From the NCBI GenBank assembly GCA_963850605.1, contig CAWKLX010000001.1:186001-250000 (forward strand): 64,000 nucleotides of DNA, written 5' to 3'. The notes beneath the pieces were generated by a model that was not told the origin of the DNA, ran no database searches, and was given only the letters and a program-made list of their open reading frames with translations. Shown one piece after another: positions 9,394 through 17,369 of this stretch. Each line of letters begins with the position of its first letter. Position 1 is the stretch's first letter. A program made the position numbers and the translations under genes. This DNA is from BOG-908 sp963850605 (lineage in GTDB: Bacteria; Pseudomonadota; Alphaproteobacteria; Acetobacterales; Acetobacteraceae).

Positions 9394-10424
9394 CGGCGCA
9401 GCGCCTGCGTGCGCATTCGCCAGACGTAAGCGATGATCTCGGCCACGGCGCGAAAGTGCTCCGCCGGGATTTCCGTGTCGATCTCGATCCGATACAATGC
9501 GCGGGCGAGTGGCGGGTTTGCAACGATCGGCACGCGATGGGCTTGCGCCAGCTCGCGTATCTTAGCCGCTACGTCGTCCGCACCTTTCGCGACAATCCTG
9601 GGCGCGCCCTGCCCACCCCGTTCGTAGGTTAATGCCACCGCATAATGTGTCGGATTGGTGATCACGACGGCGGCCTTGGGGACGGCCTGCATCATTCGCC
9701 GGCCCGCGCGGCTGCGTGCCAACTGACGCAGGCGCTGCCTTATCTGGGGATTGCCCTCGCTCTCCTTATGCTCGTCACGCACCTCCTGAAAGCTCATGCG
9801 CAGGCGGCGTGTGTGGCGCACGCGTTCCCATGCCACATCGGCCGCGGCGATGATCGCCTGCCCTCCGAGGAGTAGCAGCACCATCTGCCGACCGTGCGCG
9901 AGCAGCAGGGTGAGCACGCCGGAGGGCGCAGTGAAGGATGTTGCCGGCAAGATCGGCAGCAGCGCGCGCATGACGAGTGTGAGGCCCAAACCGAGCACTG
10001 CCAGTTTGGCCAGGGCGCGGGCGAGTTGGACGGCCGCTTGCGGGCCAAACAGCCGTTTCAGGCCGGCGAGCGGGCTGAGGCGCGTGAGATCGGGCTGCAA
10101 CGCGGCGACGTGCAGCAGCATGCCCGACTGCAGCAGGGTGGCGGCCGCGTATCCGGCCAGCGCAGCACAGGCCGCGGGAAGTATGCCGAGCAGCAGCGCA
10201 TGTACCGATTGCGCCCACATCTGCGCGCCGCTGTACGAGTTTTGCCGCAGGCTGGCTGCGAGCCAGGGCGCGATCCCGGCACCGCTCCCCTGCGCGGCGA
10301 GCGCCAGACTGCCGGCAGACAGGCTCGCGAACATGGACAACTCGCGCGAAACCGCGACTTGCCCCTCCTCGCGAGCTTTCTGCAGCCGCCTGGGCGTCGG
10401 GGCCTGGTTCTTGTCCTCGGACAT
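9390..10424 (-). CDS. flhB: Flagellar export gate protein FlhB
   Basis: A 344-residue member of the FlhB/YscU family. The N-terminal signature TPRRLQKAREEGQVAVSREL is at residues 10-29, followed by four hydrophobic segments up to about residue 200. A cytoplasmic domain has the autocleavage motif NPTH at residues 257-260. FlhB sits at the export gate and its cleavage switches substrate from rod/hook to filament proteins. The stop overlaps the cckA start (ATGA at 9390-9393), so the two are translationally coupled. It is part of the minus-strand run flgB-flgC-fliE-fliQ-fliR-flhB-cckA. The ATG at 10424 gives the usual MSEDKNQ-type start. Confidence 0.97.
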   Translation of the reverse strand: MSEDKNQAPTPRRLQKAREEGQVAVSRELSMFASLSAGSLALAAQGSGAGIAPWLAASLRQNSYSGAQMWAQSVHALLLGILPAACAALAGYAAATLLQSGMLLHVAALQPDLTRLSPLAGLKRLFGPQAAVQLARALAKLAVLGLGLTLVMRALLPILPATSFTAPSGVLTLLLAHGRQMVLLLLGGQAIIAAADVAWERVRHTRRLRMSFQEVRDEHKESEGNPQIRQRLRQLARSRAGRRMMQAVPKAAVVITNPTHYAVALTYERGGQGAPRIVAKGADDVAAKIRELAQAHRVPIVANPPLARALYRIEIDTEIPAEHFRAVAEIIAYVWRMRTQALRR

Positions 10425-10492
10425 TTAGGCGCGGCCGGCTGGGCATGGCCGGACAAATCGCGGCCTCACGTGCACGTCTGTCCACGCTCCCA

Positions 10493-11326
10493 TCATAGAC
10501 CCGGCAGTCCGGAATACCCGTCCCGCATGGCGAGCATCCACGCGTGCAGGATAGGGGCGCCCAGCAGGGCCAGCAGCAGCAGGCCGCCCAGAACCTGGCC
10601 CGGGAGGGAGACGATATAGACCTGGATCTGCGGCACCATGCGGGACAGCAGGCCGAGGGAGAGCTGCCAGATTGCCGAGACCAGCACGAAGGGCGCGGCC
10701 AGACGCAAGGCCAGGGCGAAGCTCATACTCACGGCGCGAACCGCGGCCTCGGTCAGGTCTCCCGCGCCCGCGCTGCCGGCCAGGATAGCACCCCCACCCG
10801 CCGGAAACACGGCATAGCTGCCCGCGAGGGCCGAGAGCGGCAGCGCATACAGCCCGGTGGAGAGCACGAGAACCGGAGCGAGCATATTGAACAGCTTTCC
10901 GATGACCGCCGACTGCGCCCCCAGCGTCGCATCCGGCTGCAGAACGCTCGACAGGCCGGTCATCAACGACATGATCTGGCCAGCCATGGGAAGCGACAGG
11001 GCAAGCAGGCGAGCCAGCCAGCCGAGCAGGCCGCCGGCCAGCAATTCGGTCGCGATCATGCCGCCGAGCCGTAAGAAGCTGGCCGGTTCTGCGGGCAGCG
11101 AGGCGGCAAGCCCGGGTAGCAGCAGAATGGCGACGCCTGCCGCCAAGCCCGCGCGCAACACGGCCGGTGGCTCGCTTTCACCCAGCCCAGGCAACAGCAT
11201 GACGGCCGCCGCGGTCCGGCAGAGGACAAGCATGAAGGCGAATGCCAGCGCGCTTAGTCCCTGGGCCGATATCTCGGGCGGCAAGGGCAGGGGATGCGCA
11301 GACAATGCCGGGGCAAGCGGGATCAT
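10493..11326 (-). CDS. fliR: Flagellar export gate protein FliR
   Basis: A 277-residue, strongly hydrophobic protein with about six transmembrane helices. The family pattern is visible: a first helix LALFAFMLVLCR-like segment, GLGESEPPAVLRAGLAAG near residue 50, and the central Gln/Met-rich helix MAGQIMSLMTGLSSVLQPD near residue 118. FliR forms the helical export-gate core with FliP and FliQ. The gene follows fliQ by 9 bp and precedes flhB by 68 bp, in the usual fliQ-fliR-flhB order. Confidence 0.95.
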   Translation of the reverse strand: MIPLAPALSAHPLPLPPEISAQGLSALAFAFMLVLCRTAAAVMLLPGLGESEPPAVLRAGLAAGVAILLLPGLAASLPAEPASFLRLGGMIATELLAGGLLGWLARLLALSLPMAGQIMSLMTGLSSVLQPDATLGAQSAVIGKLFNMLAPVLVLSTGLYALPLSALAGSYAVFPAGGGAILAGSAGAGDLTEAAVRAVSMSFALALRLAAPFVLVSAIWQLSLGLLSRMVPQIQVYIVSLPGQVLGGLLLLALLGAPILHAWMLAMRDGYSGLPGL

Positions 11327-11335
11327 GCGCGCACG

Positions 11336-11608
11336 CTACTGGCCGCCAATCGCCACGATCTTATCGGCCATCTCGCGCATGTAATCGGCCGCGACATGAA
11401 ACATGAATGGACCCGCGATCCAGGCGGAGGCGCCAGTGGCCAACAGCTTGGGCAGGAACGAGATGGTCGAATTGCTGATTTGGGTGATCGCCTGCACCAC
11501 CGCCACGATCAAACCGGCGGCCAAAGGCGCGAGCAACAGAGGTGCGCAAAGCTTGAGCGTGGCGAGCATTCCACCGTGCAAGATAGCCGCGACATCGATT
11601 TCCTGCAT
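11336..11608 (-). CDS. fliQ: Flagellar export gate protein FliQ
   Basis: A 90-residue protein with two transmembrane helices, the standard size for FliQ. The segment AAGLIVAVVQAITQISNSTI matches the conserved loop VGLlvsifQAaTQInEqTL of the family. FliQ is the four-copy component of the FliP5-FliQ4-FliR1 gate. The start is ATG 11608, and the gene lies between fliE and fliR on the same strand. Confidence 0.95.
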   Translation of the reverse strand: MQEIDVAAILHGGMLATLKLCAPLLLAPLAAGLIVAVVQAITQISNSTISFLPKLLATGASAWIAGPFMFHVAADYMREMADKIVAIGGQ

Positions 11609-11655
11609 GCACCACGCCCTCGGGATTGATTTCTAAACGGACCCAGCAAGACGAT

Positions 11656-11961
11656 TCAGATCGGCATCTTTATGATGTCCTGATAGGCTTGCAGCACCCG
11701 GTCACGCACGGCGACGGTCGTCTGCAGGGCTAGTTCCGCGCGCGAGACAGCCGTGACCACCGAGGTCAGATCACCGCCGCCGCCGATCGCGGTAGCGGCC
11801 TGTGTTTCGGCCTGCTGGCCTGTGCTGATGGCGCCCTCCAGACTTTTCGTCAGGAGACCGGCGAAATCACCGCCAGGTGCCGGCAATGAGACCGCTCCAC
11901 TATCGACGGCCCGATAGGCGGAGAGAGCCTGGACGGCGTGCAGTGGAAGCATCGCGGTCAT
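11656..11961 (-). CDS. fliE: Flagellar hook-basal body adaptor FliE
   Basis: A 101-residue protein. Its C-terminal two thirds match FliE: a Gln/Ala-rich helix (SLEGAISTGQQAETQAATAI), then SRAELALQTTVAVRDRVLQAYQ and the terminal DIIKMPI, which is the family signature. FliE joins the MS ring and export gate to the rod. Its ATG overlaps the flgC stop (11958-11961), showing coupling to flgC. Confidence 0.95.
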   Translation of the reverse strand: MTAMLPLHAVQALSAYRAVDSGAVSLPAPGGDFAGLLTKSLEGAISTGQQAETQAATAIGGGGDLTSVVTAVSRAELALQTTVAVRDRVLQAYQDIIKMPI

Positions 11962-12365
11962 TTCAGCAGGTCGATCACGCGGGTCAGCATGGACCGCGAC
12001 GCCTGCATGACATTGAGGTTGGCGCTGTAGGAGCGTTCCGCTTCCCGCATATCCATCATTTCCACAAAACTGTTGACGTTGGGCATGCGCACATAGCCTT
12101 GCGCGTCGGCGGCCGGGTTGGATGGATCGTATTTTTGCGGGAATTGGCTCGGGTCGGCGACGATGGCGGCAACCCGCACCGTCTCCGCGCCGGCCGCCTC
12201 GTCGAGCACGTTGGCGAACACTGTCGTTTTCCGGCGATAGGGTGTGGCGCCGGGTTGCGAACCGGTGCTGTCCTGGTTGGCGAGATTTTCGGCTATGACG
12301 CGCAGACGCTTGGTTTGCGCATCCATGCCGGCCGCCGATATGCTGAGCGCCTGGGCGAGATCCAT
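11958..12365 (-). CDS. flgC: Proximal rod protein FlgC
   Basis: A 135-residue rod protein. The N-terminus has the flagellar rod signature (SISAAGMDAQTKRLRVIAEN, then LANQDST), followed by PYRRKTTVF and a C-terminal coiled region with YVRMPNVNSFVEMMDMREAE and an N-x-x-x-A-S-R tail. FlgC follows FlgB in the proximal rod. The gene begins 5 bp after the flgB stop and ends overlapping fliE. Confidence 0.96.
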   Translation of the reverse strand: MDLAQALSISAAGMDAQTKRLRVIAENLANQDSTGSQPGATPYRRKTTVFANVLDEAAGAETVRVAAIVADPSQFPQKYDPSNPAADAQGYVRMPNVNSFVEMMDMREAERSYSANLNVMQASRSMLTRVIDLLK

Positions 12366-12370
12366 GCGCG

Positions 12371-12760
12371 TCAGCCGGCGTGGCCCAGGGCCGTCATGAA
12401 CATGCCCATGTAGCTATGCCACAAATTGCCGGTCAGCGCCTGGGCGTTCTCGTCATCGGCGATCTTGGTCATTTCCGTTTCGAGCACGACGGCGTTGCCG
12501 TCCGGCGCACGCTCCGTGGTCTGCGTCGGGCTTGGCGAGGACACAACGGCATAGCCCGCCAGATGCAGCGGGTTGGTGCGCGCCATTTCAACCCCGAACG
12601 TGCCCATCAGGTCGGGGAACGACGCCACGTCCCGCGGCTTGTAGCCGGGCGTATCGGCATTGGCCACGTTCTGCGCGAGCACACGCTGCCGAGCGTCGAG
12701 CCAGGCGAGCTTATGTTCGGCGAGCGCGAAAATACCAATCGTTGGCGCGGTTGTTGTCAT
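12371..12760 (-). CDS. flgB: Proximal rod protein FlgB
   Basis: The chosen ATG at 12760 (MTTTAPTIGIF) gives 129 residues, the usual FlgB size. An ATG 39 bp upstream adds residues that do not look conserved. The rod motif QRVLAQNVANADTPGYKPRD is near residues 26-45, and the C-terminal helix contains ENAQALTGNLWHSYMGMF. FlgB is the first gene of the minus-strand flagellar run. Its divergent neighbour begins at 12874, so the 113-bp gap should carry both promoters. Confidence 0.95.
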   Translation of the reverse strand: MTTTAPTIGIFALAEHKLAWLDARQRVLAQNVANADTPGYKPRDVASFPDLMGTFGVEMARTNPLHLAGYAVVSSPSPTQTTERAPDGNAVVLETEMTKIADDENAQALTGNLWHSYMGMFMTALGHAG

Positions 12761-12815
12761 TTGCGCGGAACCCAGTTTGGCGTCTGTTGGCCGGAACATG
12801 CAGGGTAAGGCGTTT

Positions 12816-12858
12816 CGGAACCGTTAAGCCTGCCGTTGACGATCCGCTAACCGTTCCG
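12816..12858. promoter_or_regulatory. Imperfect inverted repeat between divergent flagellar transcripts
   Basis: CGGAACCGTTAA (12816-12827) and CTAACCGTTCCG (12847-12858) form a 12-bp inverted repeat with two mismatches. It lies in the short gap between flgB (minus) and the fliO-fliP run (plus). A third CGGAAC lies at 12792-12797. A regulator site for both transcripts is possible. I cannot assign it to CtrA, whose site is TTAA-N7-TTAA. Confidence 0.35.
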
Positions 12859-12873
12859 GTTCAGGATTGTCGT

Positions 12874-13200
12874 ATGGCGCAAGCGACACCCCTCGAACGA
12901 ATGGCTCCTGCCAATCGCCCGCTTTGGCCGGTGTGCGGCCCCCGCCCATGCGACCGGCTCGGCGACCTCGCATCCCGCCTGTCGCGCACGATGGCCTTGG
13001 CGCGCGCGCTGATCCAAAGCGGCCGCACGCTGGATCTGACGGGCGTGGAGGACGGTGTGGGTCTGCTCTGCGCGCAGACACTGGATTTGCCCTTGGATGA
13101 TGCGCGCGAGTTGCTGCCTGCGCTGCACGATCTGCTGTCGCAACTGGATCAGGTTTCGGCCGCGGTGCACGCTTCGCTGCGCGGCGCGTGCCGGTGCTGA
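12874..13200 (+). CDS. Small hypothetical protein upstream of fliO
   Basis: A 108-residue protein from ATG 12874 (MAQATPLERM). The same frame is open further upstream, but that part overlaps flgB and lacks coding character. The protein is Ala/Leu-rich, mostly helical, with an internal GRTLDLTGVEDGVGLLCAQ stretch and a C-terminal heptad-like helix (LHDLLSQLDQVSAAVHASL). No domain is recognised. Its end overlaps the GTG start of fliO by 13 bp, so it belongs to the fliO-fliP transcript and probably has a flagellar role. Confidence 0.65.
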   Translation: MAQATPLERMAPANRPLWPVCGPRPCDRLGDLASRLSRTMALARALIQSGRTLDLTGVEDGVGLLCAQTLDLPLDDARELLPALHDLLSQLDQVSAAVHASLRGACRC

Positions 13201-13472
13201 GCGGGGCCGCCAGCCAGGTGGTTCAGGCCGTGTTTTGGCTAGGTGCGGTGGTGCTGCTCATCCTGGCCGTGGCACGCGGCGCCCGCTTGCTGCCGTCGGT
13301 GCGCGCCACGGCGCAGACGGGCGGCGAGCTTGTGCTGCGCGGCTCGCTGGCGCTGGACGCGCGGCGCAGGCTGCAACTGGTGCAGGTCGGGCGCCATCGC
13401 ATCGTGGTGCTGACCGGGGGCACGGGGGATAGCCTGGTTGTGCTGCCTGGCGCGGAACTGGGGGAATGTTGA
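13188..13472 (+). CDS. fliO: FliO-like flagellar assembly protein
   Basis: A 94-residue protein with one N-terminal transmembrane helix (VVQAVFWLGAVVLLILAVARG) and a small soluble domain (LALDARRRLQLVQVGRHRIVV, then LTGGTGDSLVVL). This is the layout and fold pattern of FliO, whose cytoplasmic part resembles an SH3-like barrel. FliO is a scaffold for assembly of the FliP ring and is poorly conserved, so position matters: it sits just before fliP and overlaps it by 7 bp. The start is GTG 13188. Confidence 0.8.
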   Translation: MPVLSGAASQVVQAVFWLGAVVLLILAVARGARLLPSVRATAQTGGELVLRGSLALDARRRLQLVQVGRHRIVVLTGGTGDSLVVLPGAELGEC

Positions 13473-14209
13473 GGTGGCCTGTCCTGTCGGCGGCGGGCCT
13501 GTTGCTCGTCCTGCTGCCAGACACGGCGCTGGCGCAATCGGTCAATATCGATCTGGGCCATGCCGGCGACGCGGGTGCGACCGGGCGGCTCGTGCAGATC
13601 ACCGCGCTGTTCACCGTGCTTTCACTTGCCCCCAGCCTGCTGGTCATGGTGACCGCGTTCACCCGGATCGTCGTTGTGCTGTCGCTGCTGCGAGGGGCGC
13701 TGGGGGCGCAGGGCACGCCGCCCAACATCGTGCTGATCGGGCTGTCGCTTTTCCTGACGCTGTTCGTGATGCAGCCAACCTTGGACGCGGCGTGGGTACA
13801 CGCGATCGGTCCGATGGCGGATGGCAAAATCGGGCAGATGGACGGGCTGGTTTTGGCCGCCGAGCCGTTCCGCCATTTCATGGCATCCAACCTGCGCCTG
13901 CCCGATCTGGCCCTGTTCGAGCAGATTGGCCACCTGCCGCCGGCACCGGATGCGGACCATGCCGCCTGGCGCGCGCTGATCCCGGCTTTCCTGATCGGGG
14001 AGTTGCGGCGCGCGTTCGAGATGGGGTTCTTGCTCTATCTGCCGTTCACCATCATCGATCTGGTCGTCTCAAGCGTATTGATGTCGCTTGGCATGATGAT
14101 GCTGCCGCCGGCCGGCGTGTCGTTGCCGTTCAAGCTGATCTTCTTCGTCATGGTCGATGGCTGGCGTCTGGTCGCCGGCAGCCTGACGCAGAGTTTCTCA
14201 CCTGGGTGA
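13466..14209 (+). CDS. fliP: Flagellar export gate protein FliP
   Basis: A 247-residue protein with a cleavable signal peptide (ending TALAQS), as is typical of FliP. The conserved core is complete: FLSLAPSLLVMVTAFTRIVVVLSLLRGALG-like segment near residues 50-80, ALIPAFLIGELRRAFEMGF, and the C-terminal block LPFTIIDLVVSSVLMSLGMM followed by LPPAGVSLPFKL. FliP forms the pentameric ring of the export gate with FliQ and FliR. It is separated from fliQ-fliR here and transcribed in the opposite direction. Confidence 0.97.
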   Translation: MLRWPVLSAAGLLLVLLPDTALAQSVNIDLGHAGDAGATGRLVQITALFTVLSLAPSLLVMVTAFTRIVVVLSLLRGALGAQGTPPNIVLIGLSLFLTLFVMQPTLDAAWVHAIGPMADGKIGQMDGLVLAAEPFRHFMASNLRLPDLALFEQIGHLPPAPDADHAAWRALIPAFLIGELRRAFEMGFLLYLPFTIIDLVVSSVLMSLGMMMLPPAGVSLPFKLIFFVMVDGWRLVAGSLTQSFSPG

Positions 14210-14284
14210 CGATTGACCGTGCGACCGATCAATCCCGTCGAGACATCGGGCGTTACGGACCACATATCGGGACAGGAGACGCAC

Positions 14285-14548
14285 ATGAAACAGCCACACA
14301 CGGAAACCGCCGTGGATCACACCGACGGCGAGCAGAATACCGGCAATCACCGTGCGGCCGAAGCCGCGCCGCCCACGCCGGGCGGCACGCGCATCGGCGC
14401 CGAGAATGTCGAGCAGCCGATCACGAACATCGAAAAGGGCACCGACGTCGAAAAGGTCGCCGGTCTGGAAGAGCAGCTTGACGATTCGATCAGCGTAAAC
14501 GGCCCGACCGAGCGCGGGCCAGAGCGTGACGAGCGGGGCCGGCTCTGA
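14285..14548 (+). CDS. Small acidic hypothetical protein
   Basis: An 87-residue, strongly hydrophilic protein from ATG 14285, chosen because AGGAG lies 7 bp upstream. It is rich in Glu, Asp, Asn and Pro, has no hydrophobic segment and is probably unstructured. No domain is recognised. It lies 75 bp downstream of fliP on the same strand and may be read through from it, but nothing ties it to flagella. Confidence 0.5.
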   Translation: MKQPHTETAVDHTDGEQNTGNHRAAEAAPPTPGGTRIGAENVEQPITNIEKGTDVEKVAGLEEQLDDSISVNGPTERGPERDERGRL

Positions 14549-14593
14549 CGGCGCGAACCGGCAACCCTAAGAACGGCTCAAACGCGTCATCAA

Positions 14594-14676
14594 TGCGGTC
14601 GAGAAGACTCGAACTTCCACGAGGTTTCCCCCACAAGCACCTCAAGCTTGCGCGTCTACCATTCCGCCACGACCGC
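14594..14676 (-). tRNA. tRNA-Leu (anticodon GAG)
   Basis: The minus strand folds into a class II tRNA: acceptor GCGGTCG paired with CGACCGC, the GTGGCGGAATGGTAGACGC D-arm typical of tRNA-Leu, anticodon stem CAAGC/GCTTG with loop TTGAGGT (anticodon GAG), a long variable arm, and a TTCGAGT T-loop. The discriminator base is A, as expected for leucine. No CCA is encoded. Confidence 0.97.
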
Positions 14677-14700
14677 CCGGTAGGCGGCGGCATATAGCCG

Positions 14701-15363
14701 ATGGACCAGGTGACAGCAACCGGGCCGGAGTGGCGCATTGGAACCGGCCCCGTTCCCTACCCGGCGGCCATCCAGGCCATGCGTGAGCGCGCCGCCGCCA
14801 TTCGCGACGGCACTGCCGACGAGCTTGTCTGGTTGCTGGAACACCCGCCGCTCTACACCTCCGGCACTTCCGCGCGCACCGAGGATCTCTCCGACCCCGA
14901 GCGTTTCGAGACCTTCGCGGCCGGCCGGGGCGGGCAATGGACCTATCACGGCCCGGGCCAGCTGGTGGGCTACGTCATGCTCGATCTTGCGCGCCGGCAC
15001 GGCGCGGTGCCGGCGCGTGACACGCACGCCTATGTCGCCGGGCTGGAGGAATGGTTGATCGCTACCCTGGCCGGCTTCGGCGTGCGCGGCGAACGGAGGG
15101 CTGGCCGGGTGGGCATCTGGGTCGTGGACCCTGCAACCGGGGCGGAGAACAAGATCGGGGCCATTGGCGTGCGCATCACGCGCTGGGTCAGCTGGCACGG
15201 CGTGTCACTGAATGTGTGCCCGAACCTGGACCATTTCGGCGGCATCGTTCCCTGCGGCATCCGGGACCACGGCGTCACCAGCCTGCATGCGCTGGGTCTC
15301 CCCACAACCATTGGCGAAGTGCAAGCCGCACTGCGAAATGCCTGGAATATAGTCTTCGCCTAA
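14701..15363 (+). CDS. lipB: Lipoyl(octanoyl) transferase LipB
   Basis: A 220-residue protein that moves octanoate from acyl carrier protein to lipoyl-dependent enzymes, the first step of protein lipoylation. The family signature RGGQWTYHGPGQLVGY is at residues 76-91. The catalytic pair is present: Lys151 in ENKIGAIGVR and Cys185 in GIVPCGI. SWHGVSLNV near 164 is also conserved. The ATG at 14701 is 24 bp from the divergent tRNA-Leu. The gene ends at the first hairpin repeat (15368-15442), which separates it from the convergent HAD gene. Confidence 0.97.
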   Translation: MDQVTATGPEWRIGTGPVPYPAAIQAMRERAAAIRDGTADELVWLLEHPPLYTSGTSARTEDLSDPERFETFAAGRGGQWTYHGPGQLVGYVMLDLARRHGAVPARDTHAYVAGLEEWLIATLAGFGVRGERRAGRVGIWVVDPATGAENKIGAIGVRITRWVSWHGVSLNVCPNLDHFGGIVPCGIRDHGVTSLHALGLPTTIGEVQAALRNAWNIVFA

Positions 15364-15367
15364 ATGA

Positions 15368-15442
15368 GTAAAAGTTCTTTGCTTCTTTCTTTCAAGAAAG
15401 AAGATTCTTCTTTTCTGAAGAAAAGAAGCAAAAGACTTTTAC
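15368..15442. terminator. AT-rich double-hairpin repeat, site A (bidirectional terminator-like)
   Basis: Two hairpins, CTTCTTTCTTTCAAGAAAGAAG and CTTCTTTTCTGAAGAAAAGAAG, are flanked by AAAAGTTCTTTG and CAAAAGACTTTT. The halves are also inverted copies of each other, so the whole can fold as one long stem. The element fills the gap between convergent lipB and the HAD hydrolase gene. Its relatives are at 29822, 40503, 41667, 48475 and 58686. Confidence 0.85.
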
Positions 15443-15446
15443 GAAT

Positions 15447-16289
15447 TTACCATGTCAGGTGATCGATAACCGTGGTGGGGAAGAGGCTGCGGGATCGGGC
15501 CAGGTCGGCGGCGGTGCCTTCGGCTACCTCCTCCTGATGGATGCCGGCCAGGACCCAGCAACTGTCCAGACCGGCGCCGGCCGCGCCCGCGATGTCGGTG
15601 TGGAGTGAGTCACCGATGGCCAATACGCGGGCGCGGTCCACCCCCAGCAGCTTCAGCGCCATGTCGTAGATCGCGGGATCGGGCTTGCCGAGTGTGCGGA
15701 CATCGCCGCCCTGCCCGGCATACCAGGCGGCCAGCGAGCCGGCGCAGAGCAGGCGGACTCCTGCGCGCATGACCACGAGGTCCGGATTGGCGCACACCAT
15801 GGGCAGGCTCGCGTCCAGGCAGGCGCGCAGCTCGGGTATGAAAGTGGCGAGCTCGTACGGATCGGCCACGTCGTCGTCCGGCCCGGTGTTCAGCACGAAG
15901 CTTGCCCGGGCGGGCTCGGAGACCACGCTCAGCCCCAGCCCCTCCAGCACGCCGCGGTCGCGCTGCGGCCCCAGGTGATAGGGGCGCTCGCCCAATCCCG
16001 CGAACCAGGGGTCGGCGCGGTCGCGCAGCGCCAGCCAGACCGCCTCCCCGCTGGTCAGGATGTTGGTGTAGAGTGCGCCGTCCACACCCATGCGCTGCAA
16101 CATGCGCTGCGTCGAGGCGGCGCGGCGCGGCGCGTTGGACAGCAGCAGCACGGGCCGGCCGCGCAGATGCGCCAGGCAGTCGAGTGCCGCTTGGTAGGGC
16201 GCCACCCCGTCATGCACCACACCCCACAGATCGACGATGAAGCCGTCGTATGCGGCGTCGATTTCGCGCAGGCCGGTGAGACGGCGCAT
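15447..16289 (-). CDS. TIGR01459-type HAD superfamily hydrolase
   Basis: A 280-residue class IIA HAD phosphatase-like protein. Motif I is FIVDLWGVVHDG (residues 17-28), motif II is LLSNAPRR (49-56), motif III includes LGKPDPAIYD, and motif IV is AIGDSLHTDI. The N-terminal DLWGVVHDG variant is typical of the alphaproteobacterial TIGR01459 family, for which no substrate is settled. Related NagD/PGP enzymes cleave sugar or phosphoglycolate phosphates. Its ATG overlaps the pyrD stop by one base (TGATG), so the two are co-transcribed. Confidence 0.9.
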   Translation of the reverse strand: MRRLTGLREIDAAYDGFIVDLWGVVHDGVAPYQAALDCLAHLRGRPVLLLSNAPRRAASTQRMLQRMGVDGALYTNILTSGEAVWLALRDRADPWFAGLGERPYHLGPQRDRGVLEGLGLSVVSEPARASFVLNTGPDDDVADPYELATFIPELRACLDASLPMVCANPDLVVMRAGVRLLCAGSLAAWYAGQGGDVRTLGKPDPAIYDMALKLLGVDRARVLAIGDSLHTDIAGAAGAGLDSCWVLAGIHQEEVAEGTAADLARSRSLFPTTVIDHLTW

Positions 16290-17329
16290 CAGCCGGCCCC
16301 CACCGCATCGGCCACGCTGGCGAAACCGCCCTCGTCCAGGGCCGCCAGAAGCTCGCGCTTCAGGCGTGGGACCAGCGCCGGGCCGGCATAGGCGAATTCC
16401 GTATAAAGCTGAACCAGGCTTGCCCCGGCCCGCAGCTTTTCCAGGACGTCCGAGCCGGTCCGCACCCCGCCGCAGCCGATCAGCACCAGCCGTCCGCCGG
16501 CCCGCGCATGCGCCTGCCGCAGCATGGCCGTGGCGCGCGCGAATAGCGGCGCGCCCGACAAGCCGCCGACCTGCAGGCTGTTCGGCCCGGACAGCTCCGG
16601 CGGCCGGGAAATGGTTGTGTTGCCGACGATCAGCCCGGCCACGCCCTCCTCCACACAGGTCTCCACCACCGCCGCCAGCCCGTCATTGGACAGGTCCGGC
16701 GCGATTTTCACGACGACCGGTGGCCGCACCGGCACCTCGCGGGCGATCGCGCGCAATATGCCGCGCAAACGCGCCTCGCCTTGCAGATCGCGCAAGCCCG
16801 GCGTGTTGGGCGAGGAGATGTTGATGGTCACGTAGTCGGCGAAGGGGCTCACGGCCGCCACCAGCGCCGGATAATCCCGCTCCGGGTCCGCGCCCTCCTT
16901 GTTGATGCCCACATTGGCACCGAACCGGGCCGGTCGCGGTCCCATCGCACGTAGCCGGACGATGTAGGCCTCCAGGCCCGCATTGTTGAACCCGAGCCGG
17001 TTGATCACCGCGCGGTGCTGCGGCAGGCGGAACAGGCGCGGCCGCGGGTTGCCCGGCTGCGGGCGCGGCGTGACCGTGCCGGCCTCGACACAGCCAAACC
17101 CCAGCCGCATCAGCGGCAGCACGGCGACGGCGTCCTTGTCGAAGCCGGCGGCCAGGCCGATCGGGTTCGTGAAGTGCAGACCCATGCCGCGCACCGCCAG
17201 ACGCGCGGGGTCCGGCGCTGTATCGCGCCCGGCCACCCCGGCCCGCAATCCGCGCAACGCCAACCCATGCGCGCGCTCGGCATCCATCAGGCGCAGCACA
17301 GGGGTGAGGCGAGAGGACAGGCCGATCAT
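16289..17329 (-). CDS. pyrD: Dihydroorotate dehydrogenase (quinone), class 2
   Basis: A 346-residue FMN enzyme that oxidises dihydroorotate to orotate with quinone, step four of pyrimidine synthesis, at the inner membrane. The N-terminal helix typical of class 2 is present. GLAAGFDKDAVAV and VEAGTVTPRPQPGNPRPRLF are conserved. The catalytic serine block reads YVTINISSPNTPGLR, and the phosphate-binding end is LIGCGGVRTGSDV. The gene is followed by the overlapping HAD hydrolase and preceded by the 2'-5' RNA ligase-like gene 40 bp upstream. Confidence 0.97.
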   Translation of the reverse strand: MIGLSSRLTPVLRLMDAERAHGLALRGLRAGVAGRDTAPDPARLAVRGMGLHFTNPIGLAAGFDKDAVAVLPLMRLGFGCVEAGTVTPRPQPGNPRPRLFRLPQHRAVINRLGFNNAGLEAYIVRLRAMGPRPARFGANVGINKEGADPERDYPALVAAVSPFADYVTINISSPNTPGLRDLQGEARLRGILRAIAREVPVRPPVVVKIAPDLSNDGLAAVVETCVEEGVAGLIVGNTTISRPPELSGPNSLQVGGLSGAPLFARATAMLRQAHARAGGRLVLIGCGGVRTGSDVLEKLRAGASLVQLYTEFAYAGPALVPRLKRELLAALDEGGFASVADAVGAG

Positions 17330-17369
17330 GCGCCTTTCGTGCCGGCTGCGCCGATAGCCCGCAAGACGC

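Noticed and set aside
12816..12858. CtrA box in the divergent flagellar promoter
   Set aside because: I looked for TTAA-N7-TTAA and found only TTAAG and CTAAC within an inverted repeat, which does not match.
12532..12873. Upstream extension of the small gene before fliO
   Set aside because: The frame is open but overlaps flgB and lacks coding character. ATG 12874 gives a sensible protein.
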